6,454 nt of DNA from assembly GCA_002314435.1 (NCBI GenBank), contig DCFV01000114.1, positions 1 through 6,454 of the forward strand, written 5' to 3'. Positions 1 to 5,263 of the stretch are shown here, one piece after another. Source of the stretch: Acidobacteriaceae bacterium UBA1795 (lineage in GTDB: Bacteria > Acidobacteriota > Terriglobia > Terriglobales > Acidobacteriaceae). The translations under genes were made by a program, and so were the position numbers. Numbering within the stretch: the first letter of the stretch is position 1; each line of letters opens with the position of its first letter. The notes below the pieces were generated by a model, which worked only from the letters and a program-made list of their open reading frames with translations, made no database searches and was not told the origin of the DNA.

Positions 1-1637
1 GAACGCGAGACTGTACGTGTGACACCGCAGGCGATTCCGTCGGCCCGAGCGCCGACGGCTGCGAAACCTACGGCGTCACCGGCGTGGCCCTGATCACGTT
101 CATTTTGCTGGCGGTCAAGAGTCCCACGACGCAAGCGCAACTGCTGGTATGGATCTTCGTCATGCGCGTGGCGATGCTGCTCTCCAGTTCGTGTGCCTAC
201 TTCCTCAACGGCGCAATCGCTCACGCGAAATACGCGAACTCCGACGACATGGACTTTGAGGCGCCATTGACCTCGCTGGTATGGATCACGTCCATCGTTT
301 CCATCATCCTCACCTACATCGTCTCGTATCTGATGATCCCCACACTCGGTGACGGAACACTCTGGTGGAAGCTGGCTTCCATCATCTCGTGCGGAACTTT
401 GGCGGGCGCGCTCATCCCCGAATTGGTCAAGGTATTTACGTCCACCAACTCGGCCCACGTGCAGGAAGTTGTAACCTCTGCGAAGGAAGGTGGCGCTTCG
501 CTGGGAATCCTGTCAGGATTTGTGGCTGGCAATTTCTCGGGCTACTGGCTGGGACTTAGCATGGTCGCCCTCATGGCAATGGGCTATTACTTCAGTACTG
601 GACCGTCCATGGAAGTCCTGATGCTTGCTCCAGCTGTATTCGCGTTTGGCCTCGTTGCTTTCGGCTTCCTGGGCATGGGGCCGGTCACAATTGCCGTGGA
701 TTCCTACGGACCGGTTACCGACAATGCTCAGTCCGTCTACGAGTTGTCGCTGATTGAAAATGTTCCGGGCATCGAAGCTGAGTTGAAGAAGGACTTTGGC
801 ATCGACGTCAGGTTCGAGCGCGCAAAGCACCTGCTCGAAGCCAACGATGGAGCCGGCAATACCTTCAAGGCTACGGCAAAGCCCGTGCTGATTGGCACAG
901 CCGTGGTCGGCGCAACTACGATGACCTTCTCGATCATCATGGCCCTGACCCACGGACTGACCCAGAACGTGGCTAAGCTCTCTCTGCTGCATGCGCCCTT
1001 TATGCTCGGGTTGATCTGCGGCGGAGCAATCATCTACTGGTTCACTGGTGCTTCTACGCAGGCGGTCACCACCGGCGCGTATCGCGCGGTGGAGTTCATC
1101 AAGGCGAACATCAAGCTGGAAGGCGTGGAGAAGGCATCGGTCACCGACAGTAAGAAGGTGGTCGAAATCTGCACGAAGTACGCACAGAAGGGTATGTTCA
1201 ACATCTTTCTCGGCGTCTTCTTCTCTACACTCGCATTCGCATTCATGGAGCCGTTCTTGTTTATCGGCTACCTGTTCTCGATTGCGATCTTCGGCCTGTA
1301 CCAGGCGATCTTTATGGCGAATGCCGGCGGCGCTTGGGACAATGCGAAGAAAGTCGTAGAGGTCGACCTGAAACAGAAAGGGACACCTTTGCACGACGCA
1401 ACCGTGATCGGAGATACCGTCGGCGATCCGTTCAAGGACACTTCGTCGGTGGCAATGAATCCGATTATTAAGTTCACGACGTTATTCGGACTACTTGCTG
1501 TCGAGCTTGCAGTGACGCTAAGTTCGAGCAATCCGCTGCTCACACACACGCTGGCAGTCGTATTCTTCTTGACGTCGATGTTCTTCGTGCGGAAATCATT
1601 CTACGGAATGAGAATTGAGACCAAGGAAAGCAACTGA
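1..1637 (+). CDS. hppA: Membrane-bound proton-translocating pyrophosphatase, 5'-truncated by window edge
   Basis: This integral membrane enzyme hydrolyses PPi to two Pi and couples the reaction to ion pumping (H+ expected) across the cytoplasmic membrane. The frame is open from base 3 with no start codon, so the N-terminal part, including the expected DDPRNP-type segment, lies upstream. About 544 residues are present, against roughly 700-800 in full-length family members. Family motifs run in order. An Asp triplet with D-x3-D-x3-D spacing lies at 9-35 (DCTCDTAGDSVG), where canonical enzymes have DNVGDNVGDCAG. FTSTNSAHVQEV lies near 435-470, GPVTDNAQ near 708-731, and GNTFKATAK near 855-881. 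GGAWDNAKK (1326-1352) and GDTVGDPFKDTSS (1410-1448) are the C-terminal substrate and Mg2+ binding motifs. Many hydrophobic helices separate them. The Lys at 867-869 occupies the position that marks K+-independent enzymes. A GTG at 84 is an internal Val codon, not the start. The altered first signature suggests the divergent H+-PPase subfamily. The family call is very secure; the ion specificity is inferred. Confidence 0.96.
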   Translation, partial: TRDCTCDTAGDSVGPSADGCETYGVTGVALITFILLAVKSPTTQAQLLVWIFVMRVAMLLSSSCAYFLNGAIAHAKYANSDDMDFEAPLTSLVWITSIVSIILTYIVSYLMIPTLGDGTLWWKLASIISCGTLAGALIPELVKVFTSTNSAHVQEVVTSAKEGGASLGILSGFVAGNFSGYWLGLSMVALMAMGYYFSTGPSMEVLMLAPAVFAFGLVAFGFLGMGPVTIAVDSYGPVTDNAQSVYELSLIENVPGIEAELKKDFGIDVRFERAKHLLEANDGAGNTFKATAKPVLIGTAVVGATTMTFSIIMALTHGLTQNVAKLSLLHAPFMLGLICGGAIIYWFTGASTQAVTTGAYRAVEFIKANIKLEGVEKASVTDSKKVVEICTKYAQKGMFNIFLGVFFSTLAFAFMEPFLFIGYLFSIAIFGLYQAIFMANAGGAWDNAKKVVEVDLKQKGTPLHDATVIGDTVGDPFKDTSSVAMNPIIKFTTLFGLLAVELAVTLSSSNPLLTHTLAVVFFLTSMFFVRKSFYGMRIETKESN

Positions 1638-1653
1638 TTCCTCTCTTGAAAAT

Positions 1654-1693
1654 CAAAGAAGACGCCGCCTGGTAACGGGCGGCGTCTTCTTTG
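1654..1693 (+). terminator. Rho-independent terminator after the pyrophosphatase gene
   Basis: A perfect 16-bp inverted repeat pairs 1654-1669 (CAAAGAAGACGCCGCC) with 1678-1693. It can be extended by a T-G wobble and a G-C pair that close a GTAA loop at 1672-1675, a GNRA-type tetraloop. The stem has a GC-rich core, an A-rich 5' foot and a T-rich 3' foot, so it can act as a terminator on either strand. It starts 16 nt after the hppA stop. The free T-tract beyond the stem is short, because most of the Ts are part of the stem itself. Confidence 0.85.
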
Positions 1694-1897
1694 CACATGA
1701 GGGTGGCACCCGTTCATAAAACCTGCTCTGCAGCGTCACATTCGTAATGGCACCCTTGTTTCTGTAGTTGCATGGACTATCCCGGCTTACGCTGGAATAG
1801 CTCGCTGTCCGGACTGGCGGACTCCTTGTATCATGAGCGGCTCTGTGTTTGAATGCGCCGAGCTGCTCTTTTGTAGCTGCTGGGATTCGCGACGCGG
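1694..1897. other. Intergenic stretch with no recognised gene
   Basis: Between the hppA terminator and the candidate promoter I see no convincing gene on either strand. The only small structures are two copies of TGGCACCC (1704-1711 and 1748-1755), the first inside the hyphenated dyad GGGTGGCACCC (1701-1711), and a short stem pairing 1807-1811 with 1818-1822. The reverse-strand open frame across this region runs antisense through the terminator into the next gene and lacks family-like features. The region could hold part of a dispersed repeat, but that cannot be tested from one window. Confidence 0.4.
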
Positions 1898-1906
1898 TGC
1901 TATGAT
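1898..1906 (+). promoter_or_regulatory. Candidate extended -10 promoter for the DUF3857 gene
   Basis: The sequence TGCTATGAT combines a TGn extension with a TATGAT hexamer that matches TATAAT at five of six positions. It lies 77 nt before the preferred start codon at 1984 and 29 nt before the alternative at 1936. No good -35 hexamer lies at 16-18 bp; the nearest TTG (1871) is 24 bp away. The call therefore rests on the extended -10 alone. Transcription would start near 1913, upstream of both possible start codons. Confidence 0.4.
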
Positions 1907-1983
1907 CGCTACCGCAATCAGCACACGGATAAACTATGCCTCGCTTGGAGTTAGAGCGCGTCCGTGTGAGAAAGACGGACTTC

Positions 1984-4041
1984 ATGACTTGGTACGCCCA
2001 CGCTCGAATCATTCTTTCTGCTTTGCTCGTGCTGCTGCCACTCGCTTCGCGCGCTCAAAAGTTTCAGGAGCCGACGAGGGATGAGCTCCAGATGACCACA
2101 GACCCGAAGGCGCCGGGCGCGCCAGCGGTCTTTCTCGATCGCGAGGAGAGTACGGATAACTTCAGCCATTTCATCAGTGAGTACGCGCGCATCAAGGTGC
2201 TGACCGAACTTGGGAAGGAGTGGGCGACGGTGGAGGTGCCGTACTCGGGTGGCGGTGTTCCGCCAGTCATTGAAGGCCGCACGATCCATCCGGACGGGAC
2301 AGTGGTACCGCTCGCCGGGAAGAGTGCGGACTTGCTGATGATCAAGAGCTTCAGAAACCACATGCGCGCCCGGGTATTCAATTTGCCCAGTGTGGAGGTG
2401 GGCAGCATTCTGGAATACCGATGGACGCTGCCGATAAGCGACGCCAGTGTGGGCGGGGTGAGGAACGATATGCAGGAGTTCATCGACTCCGCGTTGGCCA
2501 TGTCGATTCCGTACTGGGATGTGCAGCAGGACCTCTATGTGCACGAGGAAAAGTTCTATTTCAACCCTTTGGGCGACCTGGAGAGGAATGTCATCGGGAA
2601 TCAGAGCATCGTGCACTTTACAGCCAATGGCGAAGTGGCGAGTTATCTGATCTACTCCGCGCGCCTGCCAGCAGACGCCCACGTGCAGATGAGCCCTAAG
2701 AAGGACTACACGCTGGAGATTCAGGATGTGCCGGCCTATGTGCACGAAGCCTACGCCCCGCCGGAGGGCGGGACTCGCTACAACGTGCGTTTCTACTACA
2801 CGCCGTATTTATCTGCGGATGTGTACTGGAATGACGAGGGCAAGCGATGGAGCAAAGAGATCGATCGCTTTGCCGAGGTAACCGATGATCTGAAGGCCGC
2901 CGCTGCGCAGATCACCGCCGGAGCGCCTGCAGACGAGGCGAAGGCTCGCAAACTGTATGACGCCGTGCAGGCTCTCGAGAATACCGCATTCTCGCGCGAG
3001 CGCAGCGCAGCAGAAAGGGAACGGCTGCATCTGCCGCCCACAGTGCGTACGGCGCACCAGGTGTGGAGCGAGAAGAGCGGCACGCGCAACGAAATTGCGC
3101 TGCTCTACTTGGCGCTCGCGCGCTCTGCTGGGCTGCGTGCCAGCGCAATGGCGGTGGCCGATCGCAGCCGGCGTATCTTCGACCCCGGCTATCTGTCGCT
3201 GGACCAACTGACGGCGACGGTGGTGGTTCTGCATATCAACGGCACTGATATCTTCGTGGACCCTGGCGAGAAGCTGGCGCCGTTTGGACAGCTTGCCTGG
3301 GTGCACACGCTTTGCGGAGGACTGACACAGACGGCGGATGGTACGAGCCACACTCAGGTCACGCCATCCAACAATCCGAAAGATGCAATCACGGCACATG
3401 CCGCCGATCTTGCCGTGGAGGCAGATGGCAATGTGTCGGGCACGGTGAAGCTGCTGATAAACGGGCCCGAGGCGCTGCGCTGGCGGCAGTTGAACCTGAC
3501 GGCCGATATGGCCGAAGTGCAAAGGCAAATCGGCGAGCAACTGCGGATGGTGATGCCGGCTGGCCTCAGCGCGGAGACGCCCACGGTGCAAGGGCTGGAG
3601 ACATCGGAGGGTTTCGTGAGCGCAACAATGAAGGTCTCCGGGCACCTGGGCAGCGCGGCGGGCAAGCGGCTGATGGTTCCGGGATTCTTCTTTTTGATGG
3701 GGCAGCGTCAGGTGTTCGTATCGAATGAGCAGCGGACCGAGCCTGTCGATCTGCACTACGCAGGGCAGGTGATCGACGATGTCGTTTACCATCTGCCGGC
3801 CGGGTACGTGGTGGAGAGTGCACCACAGCCGGCACAACTGCCATGGCCGGAGCATGCCGTACTTGTGGTAAAGACGCAGCTGGGCGCGGGCACCATTGAC
3901 ATTAAACACATCCTTGCGTGGGGCTACGTGTTGCTGGAACCCAAGGAGTATCCGGCTCTGCGGGAGTACTACCAGAGAATTGCCGCTAACGATCAGCAGC
4001 AGTTGGTGCTTGCGCCGGGTGCAGGCGCAGCGGGGAACTGA
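1984..4041 (+). CDS. Exported DUF3857 / transglutaminase-like fold protein
   Basis: The product is a 685-residue exported protein of unknown substrate. The ATG at 1984 is preferred because it gives a compact signal peptide: a short basic n-region, the hydrophobic run IILSALLVLLPLA, and an SRA-Q cleavage site near residue 24. An in-frame ATG at 1936 would add 16 mostly charged residues. Neither start has a strong Shine-Dalgarno. The N-terminal half resembles DUF3857, with GRTIHPDGTVVPL (about residues 98-110) and PSVEVGSILEYRW (about 135-147). A transglutaminase-like domain follows at about 340-440, with VWSEKSGTRNEIALLYLALARSAGLRA (split here as VWSEKSGTRNEIA then LLYLALARSAGLRA) and FVDPG. 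The end, EYPALREYYQRIAANDQQQ, is typical of acidobacterial relatives. Where active homologues have GDCKD, this protein has GTRNE, and the His before VDPG is also replaced. The only Cys I see lies near residue 444, after the Asp. It may be a non-catalytic binding or envelope protein. The gene is closed by TGA and has no evident operon partner. Confidence 0.88.
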   Translation: MTWYAHARIILSALLVLLPLASRAQKFQEPTRDELQMTTDPKAPGAPAVFLDREESTDNFSHFISEYARIKVLTELGKEWATVEVPYSGGGVPPVIEGRTIHPDGTVVPLAGKSADLLMIKSFRNHMRARVFNLPSVEVGSILEYRWTLPISDASVGGVRNDMQEFIDSALAMSIPYWDVQQDLYVHEEKFYFNPLGDLERNVIGNQSIVHFTANGEVASYLIYSARLPADAHVQMSPKKDYTLEIQDVPAYVHEAYAPPEGGTRYNVRFYYTPYLSADVYWNDEGKRWSKEIDRFAEVTDDLKAAAAQITAGAPADEAKARKLYDAVQALENTAFSRERSAAERERLHLPPTVRTAHQVWSEKSGTRNEIALLYLALARSAGLRASAMAVADRSRRIFDPGYLSLDQLTATVVVLHINGTDIFVDPGEKLAPFGQLAWVHTLCGGLTQTADGTSHTQVTPSNNPKDAITAHAADLAVEADGNVSGTVKLLINGPEALRWRQLNLTADMAEVQRQIGEQLRMVMPAGLSAETPTVQGLETSEGFVSATMKVSGHLGSAAGKRLMVPGFFFLMGQRQVFVSNEQRTEPVDLHYAGQVIDDVVYHLPAGYVVESAPQPAQLPWPEHAVLVVKTQLGAGTIDIKHILAWGYVLLEPKEYPALREYYQRIAANDQQQLVLAPGAGAAGN

Positions 4042-4056
4042 GGCCCAGTAGAACAG

Positions 4057-4743
4057 CTAGGCGAGCGGGGAAGCCAGTTCAGTAAGGCTTTGGCGCTGGC
4101 GGCCCTCGGCGTCAAAGTTCGCAGCATCCAGCCAGGCCTCGAACGCGCGCTTGCGCGCAGGCCACTCGCGGTCGAGCATCGCAAACCACGCGGTGTCGCG
4201 GCTGCGGCCTTTCACCACCATGTGCTGGCGAAAGACGCCCTCAAAGGTAAAGCCGAGGCGCAGGGCGGCTCTGCGGCTGGGCCCGTTCTCCGTGTTGCAC
4301 TTCCACTCGTAGCGGCGGTAGCCCAGATCGTCGAAGACGTGGCGGGCCATCAGGTACATGACTTCGGTGGCAGCGCGGGTGCGCTGCAGCACGGGCGAGA
4401 AGAGGATGTTGCCGACTTCGACCACGCCATGCACAGGCTCGATGCGCATGTAGCTGGCGTAGCCGGCTGCTTCGCCAGTTTCGGCAGGCAGCAGGGCGAA
4501 GAAGACGGCGTCCGGGGCAGACTGTTTCCGCGCGAGGGAATCGCGGAGGCTGGCCTCGTCGGCGTAGGGGCCGTCGCCAAGCCACGTCCAGGCCTCGCCA
4601 TGGCCGCGGATCGCCTTCCATAGGCCATCGGAGTGACGGGCGGCGTCGAGCGGCTCCAGGGTAACGTACAGGCCGCGGAGGGTGACCGGGCGCGGCTGCG
4701 GGACGGGCTTCCAATTTGGTAGCAGAGAATCGTGATCGGGCAC
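4057..4743 (-). CDS. GNAT family N-acetyltransferase, RimJ/RimL-like
   Basis: This 228-residue cytoplasmic protein is predicted to transfer an acetyl group from acetyl-CoA to an amine on a protein or small molecule. The opening TLRGLYVTLEPLD (residues 21-33) is the usual first strand of the RimJ/RimL-type (Acetyltransf_3) group. VGNILFSPVLQRTRAATEV (110-128) carries the acetyl-CoA pyrophosphate-binding loop, with QRTRAA in place of the textbook Q/RxxGxG/A. CNTENGPSRRAALRLGF (149-165) is the conserved late helix, and RDTAWFAMLDREWP (182-195) is the C-terminal signature of close relatives. The start is GTG at 4743, because an in-frame TAG lies only 12 nt upstream and no in-frame ATG occurs before the first conserved strand. 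The Shine-Dalgarno is weak. The gene converges on the DUF3857 gene with 15 nt between stops and no hairpin. The substrate cannot be assigned; ribosomal-protein acetylation should not be assumed. Confidence 0.93.
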   Translation of the reverse strand: MPDHDSLLPNWKPVPQPRPVTLRGLYVTLEPLDAARHSDGLWKAIRGHGEAWTWLGDGPYADEASLRDSLARKQSAPDAVFFALLPAETGEAAGYASYMRIEPVHGVVEVGNILFSPVLQRTRAATEVMYLMARHVFDDLGYRRYEWKCNTENGPSRRAALRLGFTFEGVFRQHMVVKGRSRDTAWFAMLDREWPARKRAFEAWLDAANFDAEGRQRQSLTELASPLA

Positions 4744-5013
4744 GGGATCAGCCTAGCAGCCAGGCCATGCGGATTCAGCCGCGTTTGTCCACAGTTCGCA
4801 CAGGCAGACGACTCAAATGCACTGTTTCTGCGCCTTGCGGGTGGTTCATGCGCGGCATACGCTGAGTTTTGCGGGTTGACTAGATGGAAAGCCCCGTCTG
4901 CACTGGATTTGGGGCAATCTGAGGCCTCCAACTCCGCGCCGCTCAAGGCCCTTAGCGCTTTCCACAGGCCAATCTGCGGGATTTAGGAACCGGATGCTCG
5001 GAGTGGGAACAAA
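4744..5013. other. Upstream half of the divergent GNAT/nrdJ intergenic region
   Basis: This stretch separates the divergent GNAT and nrdJ starts and shows no convincing gene. A plus-strand open frame at 4732-4986 overlaps the GNAT start and has no Shine-Dalgarno or family-like sequence. I found no clear promoter for the GNAT gene. A TTGACT at 4876-4881 has no -10 partner at a suitable spacing. TTGTCCACA at 4785-4793 resembles a DnaA box. The conserved GCCACTG box of a cobalamin riboswitch is absent. Confidence 0.45.
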
Positions 5014-5029
5014 ATACAATATGTTGTGG
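5014..5029 (+). promoter_or_regulatory. NrdR box 1 upstream of nrdJ
   Basis: ATACAATATGTTGTGG matches 13 of 16 positions of the NrdR consensus ACACWATATATWGTGT as I know it, and keeps the near-palindromic core CAATATGTTG. NrdR is the nucleotide-sensing repressor of ribonucleotide reductase genes in many bacteria. The box ends 7 nt before the -35 hexamer of the nrdJ promoter and forms a pair with box 2. A binding role in this genome is inferred from match and position. Confidence 0.78.
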
Positions 5030-5036
5030 TTTGCAG

Positions 5037-5065
5037 TTGACTTGCACCATAGACAGCGGTATTTT
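5037..5065 (+). promoter_or_regulatory. Sigma-70-type promoter of nrdJ
   Basis: The -35 hexamer TTGACT (5037-5042; five of six to TTGACA) is followed after exactly 17 bp by the -10 hexamer TATTTT (5060-5065; four of six to TATAAT). Transcription would start near 5072, giving a leader of about 190 nt before the nrdJ start. The surrounding DNA is locally AT-rich. The overlap with the paired NrdR boxes supports the assignment. Confidence 0.68.
5044..5059 (+). promoter_or_regulatory. NrdR box 2 (weaker) within the nrdJ promoter spacer
   Basis: GCACCATAGACAGCGG matches about 10 of 16 positions of the NrdR consensus, mostly in its left half (CAC, ATA). Alone it would not be convincing. It starts 30 bp after box 1, close to three helical turns, which is the tandem arrangement expected for NrdR. 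It fills the spacer between the -35 and -10 hexamers, so bound repressor would block RNA polymerase. Confidence 0.55.
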
Positions 5066-5071
5066 TTCATC

Positions 5072-5263
5072 TGCGGCTGTAAACGGACTGTAAAAACCCG
5101 GCGGTAACGATGTTTGTCCACTCCGCTAAGGGGTCAGAATTTACTGCTGAGTCGGGCACACGGCACATTTCCCGCGCGTTGCGTATTGAAGTCCCCCATC
5201 CCGGCCCAAACTCGCCGATGGGGGCTCGGTAATTACTCACATTTGCTGACCGAGAGGATTTAT
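5072..5263 (+). promoter_or_regulatory. Long nrdJ 5' leader with two adjacent hairpins and a possible upstream ORF
   Basis: The predicted untranslated leader has two abutting stems. In the first, CCCCCATC (5193-5200) pairs with GATGGGGG (5217-5224), with a further inner GGC/GCC pairing (5203-5205 with 5214-5216). In the second, CTCGGT (5225-5230) pairs with ACCGAG (5249-5254) and covers the first bases of the nrdJ Shine-Dalgarno. No T-tract follows the first stem, so it is not an ordinary terminator. A 40-codon frame runs from ATG 5110 to TAA 5230-5232, preceded by GGCGG at 5-nt spacing. The pairing is read directly from the sequence; any regulatory role is inference. I could not match the leader to a known riboswitch class. 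Confidence 0.4.
5252..5258 (+). promoter_or_regulatory. Ribosome binding site of nrdJ
   Basis: GAGAGGA lies 5 nt before the ATG at 5264 and is the best Shine-Dalgarno in the window. It fixes the nrdJ start. Its first three bases can pair within the hairpin at 5225-5254. Confidence 0.85.

Noticed and set aside
513..1394. Long reverse-strand open frame of 293 codons opposite the pyrophosphatase gene
   Set aside because: It is antisense to a clear family member, has low-complexity charged composition with no motif, and arises from GC-rich codon use on the plus strand.
1871..1906. TTGTAG as the -35 partner of TATGAT
   Set aside because: The spacing is 24 bp, outside the usable range; only the extended -10 is supported.
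1653..2012. Reverse-strand 119-codon frame in the hppA/DUF3857 intergenic region
   Set aside because: It spans the terminator and the start of the next gene in antisense, and its sequence resembles no protein family I know.
2809..3909. Reverse-strand open frame of 366 codons opposite the DUF3857 gene (also a similar one at 1951-2745)
   Set aside because: Both are rich in His, Arg and Gln, have no recognisable domain, and mirror the codon pattern of the real gene.
4090..4623. Plus-strand open frame of 177 codons opposite the GNAT gene
   Set aside because: The reverse strand here carries an unmistakable GNAT protein; the plus-strand frame has no ribosome binding site or domain.
4732..4986. 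Plus-strand 84-codon frame in the GNAT/nrdJ intergenic region (and the reverse frame at 4846-5121)
   Set aside because: No ribosome binding site, no family resemblance, overlap with the GNAT start, and the reverse frame crosses the nrdJ promoter.
5193..5224. Intrinsic terminator or attenuator in the nrdJ leader
   Set aside because: The stem is only 8 bp plus a short inner helix with a large loop, and no T-tract follows it, so ordinary termination is unlikely.
4744..5263. Cobalamin riboswitch upstream of the B12-dependent reductase
   Set aside because: I looked for the conserved GCCACTG box and its partner elements on both strands and did not find them; the hairpins seen do not match that class.
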